This document shows positions 32,710 to 42,971 of a stretch of DNA of 64,000 bases, piece by piece (position 1 is the stretch's first letter; every line of letters starts with the position of its first letter). Source of the DNA: Aphrocallistes beatrix (taxonomy: Eukaryota > Porifera > Hexactinellida > Sceptrulophora > Aphrocallistidae); NCBI GenBank assembly GCA_963281255.1, contig OY725488.1, positions 9,149,524 through 9,213,523 on the forward strand, given 5' to 3'. The position numbers and the translations under genes were made by a program. A model generated the notes under the pieces. It saw only the letters and a program-made list of their open reading frames with translations. It was not told where the DNA came from and made no database searches.

Positions 32710-34905
32710 CTAGTCAGCTGGTTTGGCCTTAACATAGTTAGCCGGGAAAAGCCCCCTAACTCCGTCTAGCACCCCTTCGTACCACTCATCCGGGTTCTTC
32801 TTCAGAACGTAGATAGTCCTGCCCTTGGAGAAGTTGAGCTCATCCTCCTTCTGAGCTTTGTACGGGAACAGAGTCTCCACGATCTCGATGTACTTGGGCG
32901 GGATGGTGGAGGTGGAGGAGGACTCTGCTTCTCCCTCCGAGCTGGCGCTAGGGGTCTGCTTGGGCGCGCGGAGTTTGTGCTGGATTATCTGGGACGGGTT
33001 GAACCCGGGGAGGGAGGGCTGCGACTTGGGGACGGCGGTCTTCTTCACGACAGGCTCGCTCTTGGTGGCCCCCAGCGGCCTCTTGCTCCACCCCTCAGGG
33101 ATGTCTGGGGGCGGGTTTGGAACGGAGCCGGGGGTGGCGTCAGCTGTGGCCCCCTGGGTGGCAGGGGGGGCAGAGGGAGGAAGGGGAGCGGTCTTCGGGG
33201 GAGGCGTTGACTTTGTGTCTTTGAGGAAAGAGCGAGGTTCCGTCGGGGTCTTCTCTGAAGCGGAAGTTTTCGGCGTTATGTCCCCTTCGCTGGAACGCGC
33301 CGGTCCCGCGCCCCTCTTCTTGAGGGACTGCTGCATCTTCACGATGTCCATAGGGTCGAACCCCTTGACCGCCGGGCGGGGCGCCTTGGTGGGACTACTG
33401 GGGGTGCCGCCGGTAGAGCCGGCGGGCCCCGTCTTAGGCTTGGCCAGTCCGTCCTTGGGAATGTTGGGCGGGGGCGCCGGAATGCGGGTGTCCGCTTGGA
33501 TCGGCTTGGGGAGGTCGGGGGGAGGCGAGGGAATGTTGGGGTTGACAGGAAGCGGCGACGCAGGAATGCTGGGGCTGACCGGGCTTGGCGACGCAGGAAT
33601 GTTGGCACTCCCTGGAGGCGGAGGACGCGGGGGGAGCGAGGAAGAGGTTGAGAGCTTAGCCCCCCCGGGGGGAGGGGCGGGAGCGGAGCGAGAGGGACGG
33701 GACCCAGACACCTTCTGGCCTCCTGGGGAAGGGGGGGCGGCTGCAGGAGGGGGAGGGGCCGGGTTGTTGGGCCGGGCGGGCTTCGCTACTTCCGGTACAG
33801 AAGCAGAAACCGGTACGGGAACAGGAACGGATACCGGTATGGGAACGGATACCGGTACAGGCACGGATACGGATACGGGTGCGTGCATCTCAACCGGTGG
33901 CGGCAGGTCCTGCTCCTCGGGACTGTACAGGTCGTCGTCCAGATCCTCAGTGGATTGGCCGAAGTCTGTGGACTCCGCAGGAGGGGGCGGGGGCAGGTCC
34001 ACCTCGGAGGAGGGGTGCAGGGGAGACGCGAGGGGGGAGCGCATCTCCCTCTGAGGGGAGGGGAGGAACAGCGTGGCGTCCGGCTCTTGCCCCTCGATGG
34101 AGCTGCTGTGCGACTTGGGGGGTCCGTCCGCTGTGTTGGAGAGGGTGTCGTAGAGGGAGTCCGCCGTGTGTCCCTGCACGAACAGCTCGTTGGTGGCGGT
34201 CAGCTCGGACTCGGTGTTGTTGTCGGTGCGCGGGATGGAGTGGGCGATGGGGATGGAGTGTGCCACTGGTTTCTTCGCGTAGCGAGCCACGTCGAAAGAA
34301 GTCCCGTAGATGTCCTGGTCTATCGTGGTCTGCTGCGTGAACAGGGTCTTCCGGTCTATGATGGCGGAGGACCGGTACCCGGGTCCCGGCGGCTTCTTGA
34401 CCGGACTCTCGGCCGCAGGAGTCGAGTCCCGGGTCGGAGATCCGTGGCCAATGTGGTCCCACACGGTGAAGTTGATTGGATGGCGCTCGTACTTCTGACT
34501 CTGCTCTTTCTCAGCGGGGGCGTTCACCCGCTTCATGAGGTGCACCGGTTTCTCGCTGGTCAGCTTGCCGATGAGGTGCCGGGACCGCTTCTCCTGGTAG
34601 AAGTTGACCTGCTGGCTGATGTCGTTGATCTGGTGGTCGATCTCTCCCCACTGCTGGTGCTGCAGGTTCAGCAGCTCCACTAGGTTGGCAGCCAAGGTGT
34701 TGATCTGGTATGCAACACTGGCCAGGGACTGAGCAGCGTAGACCTTGGTCATCTCGAGGGGAGGTTTCCCCGCCGCTTTTCCAAATGTTTCCTTGTGGCA
34801 GTACTCGGACAGGTTCCTGAGCTCTTTGTTGGAGGTGTTGAGGTTAGATCTGCCACCTGGGATGTCCTGGCTGAGAAGGTTGGTGACTAATTCGTGTACT
34901 GACAT
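32710..34905 (-). CDS. ABI: Abl interactor (ABI1/2 homologue), WAVE-complex subunit
   Basis: A 731-residue single-exon frame; vertebrate ABI1/2 are about 480-510. ABI is a core subunit of the WAVE regulatory complex that drives Arp2/3 actin branching, and an adaptor for Abl kinases. Order: N-terminal helical region (about 1-115; QINTLAANLVELLNLQ and HQINDISQQVNFYQEKRSR are typical), the ABI homeodomain-homologous segment to about 155 ending in the conserved WDHIGHG (149-155), a very long Pro/Ser/Ala-rich middle (160-670) and a C-terminal SH3 domain (TLFPYKAQKEDELNF, DEWYEG, GLFPANYV). The extra length lies in the middle, which includes a VSVPVP repeat. The coding sequence is very GC-rich. Divergent from TSEN2, 1.0 kb between starts. 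Confidence 0.92.
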   Translation of the reverse strand: MSVHELVTNLLSQDIPGGRSNLNTSNKELRNLSEYCHKETFGKAAGKPPLEMTKVYAAQSLASVAYQINTLAANLVELLNLQHQQWGEIDHQINDISQQVNFYQEKRSRHLIGKLTSEKPVHLMKRVNAPAEKEQSQKYERHPINFTVWDHIGHGSPTRDSTPAAESPVKKPPGPGYRSSAIIDRKTLFTQQTTIDQDIYGTSFDVARYAKKPVAHSIPIAHSIPRTDNNTESELTATNELFVQGHTADSLYDTLSNTADGPPKSHSSSIEGQEPDATLFLPSPQREMRSPLASPLHPSSEVDLPPPPPAESTDFGQSTEDLDDDLYSPEEQDLPPPVEMHAPVSVSVPVPVSVPIPVSVPVPVPVSASVPEVAKPARPNNPAPPPPAAAPPSPGGQKVSGSRPSRSAPAPPPGGAKLSTSSSLPPRPPPPGSANIPASPSPVSPSIPASPLPVNPNIPSPPPDLPKPIQADTRIPAPPPNIPKDGLAKPKTGPAGSTGGTPSSPTKAPRPAVKGFDPMDIVKMQQSLKKRGAGPARSSEGDITPKTSASEKTPTEPRSFLKDTKSTPPPKTAPLPPSAPPATQGATADATPGSVPNPPPDIPEGWSKRPLGATKSEPVVKKTAVPKSQPSLPGFNPSQIIQHKLRAPKQTPSASSEGEAESSSTSTIPPKYIEIVETLFPYKAQKEDELNFSKGRTIYVLKKNPDEWYEGVLDGVRGLFPANYVKAKPAD
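33797..33885. repeat. Coding minisatellite in ABI (VSVPVP repeat)
   Basis: Imperfect CCGGTA/GGAACG tandem units encode alternating Val-Ser-Val-Pro about residues 345-372 of ABI. Likely length-variable. Confidence 0.7.
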
Positions 34906-35669
34906 GTCACTAGGCCTAACTGTGTAGAGAACTTTGTGAGAAGTCAGGTATTACGGTCTATACAGTTCTAGCAAACCCATTTTATACATGCATGGTTTTA
35001 ATTAGAGAGAACAGGGGTGTTCAGTGTGCTGAGTGCAGCTAAATTAGAATTCATGTCTGCATATAATCCTAATTTTAATTAATATCGTGACCGCCGTAGT
35101 TTAGCCATCTTTACAATCATACCACTTTTAATTAAGGGCAAATTACTCCGTCTCCATATTATGATAAAACGCTGATTCACCCAGAACTACTTTTAAAGTC
35201 TTGGAAAGTTCTGAGAAAAATGCGCTTAAATTAATTAAACAAATTTGAAAATATCCGTCTTAAAGATGGCCAGCATTCTCCAGTTTAATTAATTAATTAG
35301 TCGGTTTATACTGTGAGTGTGAAATGAATTTAAGAATGAAATTATAAATGAGCGGAAGGAGATCCCAGATTCCCAGTACTGGATATGTCCTCTCGTGACA
35401 CAAACAAGAATTCTCTCAATAGACAAATCAGCCTGAATCACTACCTTATTAGGTCTCGTGAAATGCGTAGAATCATACAGTTACCTAGAAACTGGATGAA
35501 TCTGATAATTCGAATAAATAATTCTCATTGTATATGGAAAGCATTTCCATCTAACATTTTCCTTTTTGGACGAAGTTCAACTAGCTCACGATAACTGCAG
35601 TAGGAGAGATTACTAATCAGTAATAAACGGCGCCAATGTATTGCTAATTGATTCTAATCCTGCTGAGTT
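34906..35669. other. Intergenic region between divergent ABI and TSEN2
   Basis: AT-rich, with several ATTAATTAATT runs. No TATAAATA box near either start and no gene. It probably holds both promoters. Confidence 0.5.
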
Positions 35670-35880
35670 CATACAACCAACCTGAGCCATGATAAAAGCG
35701 GGACGCAGCGTTGAATTTCGCGGGACATGGCGGGACGCAATAGAAAAGTATTATACATAGTATCAAAAAAAGCGGGACATAGTGGGGAAATTTCAAGTAA
35801 AAACGGGACACTCATGAAAATTAGCTCATTAGAAGAGTGAAAAAAGCGGGACGTCCCGCCAAAAACAGTTGGCATGTATG
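35670..35880. mobile_element. MITE (CATAC family) abutting the TSEN2 5' end
   Basis: Inverse orientation of 29138-29355. The ends CATACAACC.. and ..GTTGGCATGTATG are flanked by TGAGTT / TAAGTT. It ends 38 bp before the TSEN2 ATG, leaving only a short stretch with a possible acceptor (ctacacacag) for a 5' UTR intron. Confidence 0.75.
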
Positions 35881-35918
35881 TAAGTTATTCTACACACAGG
35901 TAGGACTGTATATGTGCA

Positions 35919-37001
35919 ATGGCGACCAGAGTAGTGGAGGAGAGGGTACAGGAGAGAGTACAGGGGGTGAGGGTACATGGGGTGTACACGGGCTTGGGGG
36001 TGGTGGTACCTAGAAGAGAGGAGTGGGAGCTGCTGTACAGAGAAGGCAGCTATGGAAAGGGGAGTTTCTCCCGTGGCAGGCCAGAATACGGAGAAGCGAA
36101 GCTACCCCGTGAGGTCCCAGGCCTGAACACCAAGGAGTACCTCTCCCTCCTGAAACGCACCTCCGACTCCTGGTACCACCGGGTGGCTCAGAGGGACCGA
36201 TTGGAATCTGAGCGGGAGAGAGTGGCGTGTCTGGACGAGAGAGAGAAAGCAGAAGAAATCCAAAAGCGGAGCGAAGAGGTTGCAAGTGAGCTGGCCTCGA
36301 CTAGAGTATCTCAGCCAGAAGGCGCCATTCCAATGCCAGGCTCAGGCAGAACTGCAAGAGTCCAGGAAGACCTCCCCACGATGAATAAGAGCGCCATACT
36401 CAACGCCACCTCCAAGCTAACGAGCAGTATCGACAAGAAACACTCAGAGGCACAGGAGAAGTTTGAGATCAGGGAGGTCCTACACCTTTCAAATGAAGAA
36501 GCATTCTACCTAGCATTCGAGGAGAAGGCCCTTACCGTAGTGGATAGGATGAACCGAGAAGTCAGCGTAGAAGATTTGTGGACTGAGTTCTGTGGACAGC
36601 AAGTCAGATTTCCGTTCTTCTACGGAGCATACGTGCATTTCAAACGGAAGGGCTGGACACCGAAAAGAGGGACGAAGTTCGGAGTAGACTTTCTCCTCTA
36701 CAACGCAGGGCCTGATTTCTCACATTCTGAGTACGGGGTCCTGCTCCAGATAGAGGACAGTGCGGTCCCACAATCTCAGGAGGGCGCCGCTTACGGGTGG
36801 ATAGATTTCGCCAGGACGAACCGAGTGCTGGAGTCTGTCATCAAGTCCACTCTCCTCTGCTACGTCAGCAGAAAGGAGAGTGCGGTGGACAAGGAAGAGC
36901 CAGTCTATGTTAACATTTTAGAAAAATTAGAGATATCCGAATTCGTGCTGAACAGATGGAAATATGACACAGCGAAAGATGACACAAGAGAAGAGGTGTA
37001 G
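35919..37001 (+). CDS. TSEN2: tRNA-splicing endonuclease subunit Sen2
   Basis: A 360-residue intact single-exon frame (human about 465). It is the catalytic subunit of the nuclear TSEN complex that cleaves the 5' splice site of intron-containing pre-tRNA. The C-terminal endonuclease fold is clear: LAFEEKAL, FPFFYGAYVHFKRKGW (231-246) and GTKFGVDFLLYNAGP (251-265). All three expected catalytic residues are present: Y261 (FLLY), H269 (FSHSEYGV) and K309 (VIKSTLLCYV). The N-terminal half has GSYGKGSFSRGRPEY as in Sen2 proteins and a charged linker (95-180) shorter than in vertebrates. It converges with STIL; only 113 bp separate the stop codons, so 3' UTRs probably overlap. Confidence 0.93.
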   Translation: MATRVVEERVQERVQGVRVHGVYTGLGVVVPRREEWELLYREGSYGKGSFSRGRPEYGEAKLPREVPGLNTKEYLSLLKRTSDSWYHRVAQRDRLESERERVACLDEREKAEEIQKRSEEVASELASTRVSQPEGAIPMPGSGRTARVQEDLPTMNKSAILNATSKLTSSIDKKHSEAQEKFEIREVLHLSNEEAFYLAFEEKALTVVDRMNREVSVEDLWTEFCGQQVRFPFFYGAYVHFKRKGWTPKRGTKFGVDFLLYNAGPDFSHSEYGVLLQIEDSAVPQSQEGAAYGWIDFARTNRVLESVIKSTLLCYVSRKESAVDKEEPVYVNILEKLEISEFVLNRWKYDTAKDDTREEV

Positions 37002-37114
37002 TTAAAAATAGTTAAGTATCTATTTATAGAAGTGTATTATCGGAGTCAGTTCTTCATACGACCGCCTTTAAACCAGTTTAATTACAGACACGTGTACAGT
37101 GTGCATAGAGTGAA

Positions 37115-40100
37115 TTAGAAGTGTAGTCTGTCCATCTTATCCCCTCTCCCAGACACGAGGTTGTGTCTTTCCAGGTAGGCCCGAGTGTCGATAGACACCC
37201 CACTGAGGGTGTTGATTCCTGTCCCCCTGTCCCGCCCCGTGTTCCTCCCCGCGCCCTGGATGAAGGACAGCTGCTGCACGGACGGGTCCAGGAGGATAGA
37301 GCGGCCCTCCAGGTATTTAAGCGCCAGTTGGTCGCTGGGGTCTCTGAGCGAGACGAAGGAGTCCTCCCGCGTGAGTGCGTGGTACTGGATCCGCGGGATA
37401 TAAATGGAACTGAGGGAGGAGTCCTCCTCTATCGGAGGGAGGGGAGGGGAGAGGGGAGGGAGGGTGTCGTCTGGGGAGTCTAGGTGTCGAGCTGTGAGTT
37501 CGCGGTGCGTCTCATTCTCGCGGATGAACTCAGACGTGAATAACCGAACCGGCTCCTCCTCCCGCTCAGACTCCAAACCGGAAATGATACTGTCCCCTTG
37601 TGTCCTCCCCCTGGATCCCCTCCCAGGCTCCTCTAGACCCCCGGAGCAGAGGGAGGAGACGGTGAGCTCTGGCTCCGGAGGGGACAAGGCCAGCAGCTGA
37701 GGGGTGATCTCCCTCAGAGCGGAGCTGCGCGTTGTCTCGTGCGAGAGGAAGCTGGGCACGTCTGTGGGGTTGAGGGAGGGGAGAGTGTGGTCGGGAGAGG
37801 AGAGAGCCAGGGAGGACACGCGAGGAGGAGAAGTGTGCTGCTGCATTAGCATCTCGACCTGAGCCTGCAGCGCCTCTATCTTCAGCTGCTGCTCCCTCAG
37901 CAGAGCAGCTGTGTCCTCAGCGGACAGGGGGCAGGGAGAGGGGGGAGGGGGCGACACGGGGCTGAGGGGGAGGCGAGGGGGCGGGAAGGGGCCCGGGAGC
38001 AGCATGGAGGAGGTGACCTGCTGGCAGAACGAGCTCTTGTCGCCCCCCTCCCCTCTGCTGGCCAGCGACTCGATGATGGAGAGGTTCAGGAGGCTGTCGT
38101 CCCCGCTGAAGGCCAGCGCGGCCACTGGGGTGGGGTGGGGGGAGGGGTGCGGGGGGTCTTCAAACAGGGAGAGCTGTCCCTTGGCGAACCCGGAGAGCGC
38201 CCTGGCCCTCAGCTGGGGGGCGAGGAGGGGCGGCGACACGGCGAGCAGCTGGCAGGAGACGGCCTCGTCCTGGGTCAAGGGGGCGAGCGTCTCCGAGGAG
38301 AGGAACGAGAAGAGCAGGTCCTCCTCCGAGCAGCGGCACTGGAAGAAGGCGGGCTCTGCGTCCTGCGAGTACAGCAGCAGCAGGAACCCGCTCACCGGCA
38401 CCGCGGCCTTGTCCCGCAGCAGCTCCGTGCGGACGTACTGCGTGCAGGAGGCCCACACGGCTGGGTCTCGCACCGAGCTGGCACCTCCCACCCAGACCCC
38501 CACCACTGGGAAGTTCGGCGCCTTCGGGTCCGAGTCCAGCAGCAGCAAGAGACGCCGGGACTCATCCATGGTTAGGTAGCCGCCTCTGGTGCGCTGCTGC
38601 ACCTGGAAGATGGGAGTGGGGCCTGCGGACAGAAAGAGTATAAATACAAGTTGACTATCCACTAATTATGAATAATTCAAATAATTCATAGTTCATTAAG
38701 CCTGAGAAGAATTATTCAAAATTGAAAGTTTTTTGCAAGAAAATATACTGAATTATATGAATGAATTTTTCGAATAATTCATAATTCCTGAATTATGAAT
38801 TATTCGAATTATTCATTATTTATGAATTAGTCAACTTATGTATAAATACGGTCTTCAGCTCAGTGTGTGCATAATGAACTGTGACAAGTAGAAGCACGCC
38901 TCAATTTATACTATAAATAGATAAGAGTGCTAATCTTGGAACTGATCTTGAAAATTGATAGGGCGAGGAGAATTCATTATCGCTAAATTGAAAGTCGTGA
39001 TTGTTAAAGGGATATTGCTATCTGAGCAAAAGCTAATGGAAGAACTCCACGCACAGCACAATCTTAATATGAGACTGTTTTGATCAGAAAATATGTATAA
39101 TTTGATTAGAATTGTGGAATTTCAATACTAATTAATACAAATTCCACATTTCTGATCAAATTCTACATATTTTCTGATTAATATATAGTCTCCCTTTATT
39201 AATTAACCACAGTTGCCCCTGGAATGTGTCGCGTCATTTCCGGTTTAAGGCATTTTGGGCGGGGAAACCATAAAAGTCTGGGGTATTTACTATAAATAGA
39301 AAATCCCAGGGGCAACCGTGGGTTTTAATTACAGTCGAATTTTTATTACTACAGTACACCCTCGCTAATCCGAACAGCTCTGTTCCAATGTTCGAAAAAA
39401 TCGTTCGGATTAGTGAAATAACACTAATTCAATAGGGCATTAATTATAATAAATTTATATTGTTAGAATATTAAGGATATTATTTGGCTATGATTGCCTA
39501 TTTAACGAGGTTTCTCAATCTTATTGATAAATTCAAGTTTATAAACGTTTATTCAAATCATGGAAGCGAATAAAATTATATTTCGGGTGTTCGGATTTTA
39601 AGAATGAAAATGTTCGGATTAGCGAGGTTCGGACTAGCGAGGGTGTACTGTACCGGTTTTTTAATACTACCTCTTTACAGGTTCAAACAGTAAGAAAAAA
39701 CGATTGAAATTAATATAGATTTGGAATTTTTTACATAATTAAGATTCTGAAATAGTAAGAAGAAACCGACAAGTAAGGATAAACCGGAGTGAGAAAAACC
39801 CGGTTTCGACTGTATATCGCTACAGCTGATACCTGTGAGGTTCCTGGCGAGAGCCGTGGGGAGGAGAGGGATGGGAGAGATAGGGGTCAGCTGGAGGTGC
39901 CCCCCGGAGAGAACGGCTCCCGCTCGGATCAGAATCTGTCCGGAGGAGGGGAGGGGGTGGAGGGAGAGCTGGAGGGTGAGGAACATGTCGAGGGAGACCT
40001 GCTGGCTCTGGGACAGAAGGAGGGAGAGAGTGTCCACTGCATCCTCCAGCTCCTTCTCACTGTAAGGAACCTGGTCTCTCCACTCGCTCTCCTGCTGTAC

Positions 40101-41711
40101 AATGCTAGAGAATAGAAAACAGAATTCTAATCGTACCACAAAATTGTATCTGTAAAACCTCGCATAAAACATTGCTCTAATATTGGACCATGGAACATAG
40201 AAATAGATTGAGCGCCAGTCTCGACAGGATTTAGCTTCTCAACTCTAACGATCTCCTCGCGTGTCTCACGATTTAGAAAACCGTTCGTAATACTATTTAA
40301 CCATATCTCACAGGGGCGGCACTCCCACTCAAAAAGTGGTACGGCGAAATATTTGGCACATATCTTCCAGGAGAGATTCACTGGTCCGGCTATGCCTTAC
40401 CAGCTATTTAAATGATTTATTTTATATTGAAAAGTCGTACACTCGGAATTTACTTAATCATCGGTCTATTTAGCATAGATGCACTAAGTTACAATGAACT
40501 GTTTAGAACAGTTTAGTAATGGCCGTACTGAGTATGCCGACCCTGTCTCACGATTCAGATTCTGGAAACACTATTTTTAATAACCACATCTCACTATTTA
40601 CTACATGCCAGCACAAGATTCAGTTCAGGTATTATACAGCCCTACAGAGATACGCTCCTAATCTCAAACCATACATTTTAATATGCCTAAATCTATAAAT
40701 AACATTATGATATACGTGTTGGGTAAATTGGGTATTACAGTCAGGGTCGCTTATTGTGAACCACCAGGGGACCAAAAAATCTGTTCATAATAGAGACACT
40801 TCATATTAAGCGAACTTGGTCCAATACAAATCCTATCTAAAAATGAAATTGGGACCAGGAGCTTAGTTCATAATAAACGAATGTTCATATTAACCGACCC
40901 TGGCTATTCTAAATGTTCACGCTCTTAAACACTTTCGGGCTTAAAATCATAAGCCTAAAGGAGCGTCTCGCGCTCCTAGATAATCCCTGGTTCAGTTATG
41001 TCGCGGGTTGAGAGGGCTGGAGTTAGGCGTTAGCTTACCTCGTCCTGACAGGGATGTCTCCGTCCAGCACAGCAGTGGGGCCGATGTCTAGGGACTGGGT
41101 GGGGACTCCTGGATCAAACCTGTCCACCGACAAGACCATCTCCTCTTCAGAGTTGGACTGCGCGGATCCGAGCAGGAAGCAACTAAACAACTAAGAATGA
41201 ACATTGGAATGTAGCAGCATCACAGGGACACCGGTTGGTCCGGTTTCAATCTGACCACTTTTGACCAATTTAGCCTCAAAAGCGACCATTCTGTACGATC
41301 GGACTGGTTTCAACCGGAGTATTATACAGCTCCCCGGAGAAATCTCCTATTCTCAATCCAATCAAATTTTAAACGCTTAAATCAATGAATAGCGTAAACT
41401 GGGGCGACTTTGGCCTAAGAGGTCACTTTGTCCCACAATAGCAATTTTAACAAAATATACTCAAACTTATGAATCAATGTAATCACATACGCCTAAAGGA
41501 GTGTCTCGCGCGGCTAGAAGCAGTATAGCACTCACCTGTTAGAATTGTTCTCGCTGCAGTGGCGCACTGCTAGTCGGAGCGTAGAGGTTCGAAGCTGAAG
41601 CTCCAGCTTGTCTCCTTTGAGAGGGAAGATATCCACTGCGGTGTCTGTAGGGGAAGAGACCCATAGGTGCTCTCGGGATTTAGGGAAAGCTATCTTGAGT
41701 GGAGTAACCAT
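37115..41711 (-). CDS. STIL: STIL centriolar assembly protein, four coding exons
   Basis: STIL/Ana2 partners PLK4 and SAS-6 to start procentriole assembly. Exons: 41536-41711, 41039-41182, 39833-40104, 37115-38622. All introns are GT-AG, phases join, and the total is 2100 nt (699 residues; human ~1290). Homology spans the N-terminal domain: [10 protein letters not shown] (exon 1), [22 protein letters not shown] (exon 2), [19 protein letters not shown] (exon 3), [20 protein letters not shown] (exon 4). Next come a proline-rich motif like the CPAP-binding site (about 409-422), a coiled coil [20 protein letters not shown] (about 440-459, equivalent to the PLK4-binding helix) and a C-terminal STAN-like region ending [14 protein letters not shown]. 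The linker regions are shortened and the exons GC-rich. Recognition of the individual modules is from memory of the family. Confidence 0.88.
38640..38849. repeat. Foldback repeat in STIL intron 3
   Basis: AATACAAGTTGACT at left and AGTCAACTTATGTAT at right, with many 'gaataattc' inverted units between. MITE-like, non-coding. Confidence 0.6.
39040..39330. repeat. Two short inverted repeats in STIL intron 3
   Basis: One pairs TCAGAAAATATGTA.. (about 39080) with ..TACATATTTTCTGA (about 39175). The other pairs CCACAGTTGCCCCTGG (about 39208) with CCAGGGGCAACCGTGG (about 39305). Probably degraded MITEs. Confidence 0.55.
39352..39650. mobile_element. Tigger-like MITE in STIL intron 3
   Basis: CAGTACACCCTCGCTAATCC at left and the inverse ..AGCGAGGGTGTACTG at right, with TA on both sides (39350-39351, 39651-39652). 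299 bp, non-coding. Confidence 0.8.
40738..40902. mobile_element. Tigger-like MITE in STIL intron 2
   Basis: CAGTCAGGGTCGCTTATTGT at left with partial inverse 'ttaaccgaccctgg' at right. TA before the left end; right boundary approximate. Relatives of the end sequence occur near 28138 and 28475. Confidence 0.5.
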
Positions 41712-41834
41712 TACTCAAATGGGAGATAAGACATGACAGTAGTTAATTGTTTAAGGAGATGGTTCCCTTAGACTAGTGAACTCCTGTGCACACTCTGGAA
41801 TACATGAATTGTAAAATCAACCTTTCCCACCGAA

Positions 41835-42327
41835 CAGTGGCGTTTCTAGAGGGGCATAGGGGGCAACCCCCCCCTTTTTTTTTTGCTTGCCCCACCTTTT
41901 TTTTGAATCTCAATTCTCCCAAAAAATGCTAGCGAAACTAATTTCGCTAATTACAACTACTCTTTCAGTCATTTAAGTAATTTGAGTATAATTAATGCAG
42001 TATCATATTATTCTAGCTCTTCTCTTTCATATGAAAACTTAACACATGAAAGAAAATCTCAAGAAGCTCCTAAAAATGAACTATTTCCACCAAAAAGTCG
42101 AAATCATTGATCACTAAACCTTTTGTCTCAACTTAGTGACAAACTAATAATAATAAGTAATACTACGTATTAGATACGGAGTCACTCAGTATATACTAGA
42201 TTACAAGCGCGCTTCGTTTGCTTGTCATATTGTTATGCCCATAGCTTAACAAATAAACTTTGCCCTTGGGATTTTTGTCTTGTTGCCCCTTTACTTCCCC
42301 AGTTTTAGAATGCTAGAAACGCCACTT
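41835..42327. mobile_element. hAT-type MITE upstream of STIL
   Basis: CAGTGGCGTTTCTAG at left and CTAGAAACGCCACTT at right, with 8-bp flanks CCACCGAA / CCAACGAA (one mismatch). 493 bp, starting 124 bp upstream of the STIL ATG. It contains a Helitron-type terminal hairpin at 42205-42225, so another element inserted in it. Confidence 0.75.
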
Positions 42328-42971
42328 CCAACGAACGATTTTTTTCAATGCATTAAAATTGGCAGCCAATTATCAACTTTTCCAATGGTGACATAGAATA
42401 ATGACATGATGATAATGAGATACCGCATCTCACTGGAGGTCCTTTTGGAACGTTACAGGAGCCTTGTTTGTAACATGATTGTAAAGGAATTCTGACTGAT
42501 TTATTAATAAACAAATGATGGGTGTTTAATCAAACGAATCAAAAAGTTGGATATTCAAGCTTTCTTGACTAAAAAAACCAATGGAGTTATTACTACTACA
42601 AATAAAAAATGTTTACAGAAATCTAGTGGCAAAAAACGATGGACAAAAAACCCGACTTCCACTATGTCCGAGGATCCTATCTAGAAGTTGGCAGGAGTGT
42701 TTAGCCTGAGTGCTGTGTCATCCTATTTATTCGGTTCATTCAGCTGAGTTCATCAACAATTATTGGCAACAAACAAGAGAGCATATATCCCGGATATTCA
42801 TTCAATAGTTTAACCATTATTTAATTGCATTCTGGATGAGGAATAGGATATAGTTACTTGGAAGAGAAAGGAGCAATTGTCCACACAATAACTCAGCATA
42901 ATAGTAATTAGGAGCATTGTGTATGGATGGAATAAATCTGAAATTCTAGACTGAACTAAAAGAAATCCCGA
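42328..42971. other. 5' region of NHL gene 1
   Basis: AT-rich, no gene. No TATAAATA box like those of the other NHL and bZIP-like genes; 'tcctatttattcgg' at 42722 is a weak candidate. Confidence 0.35.

Noticed and set aside
32858..34683. Long plus-strand open frames (398 and 266 residues) opposite ABI
   Set aside because: Shadow frames caused by GC-rich codons of ABI; low-complexity Gly/Arg-rich translation without homology.
37911..38579. Plus-strand open frames opposite STIL exon 4
   Set aside because: Same cause: GC-rich antisense of a verified exon.
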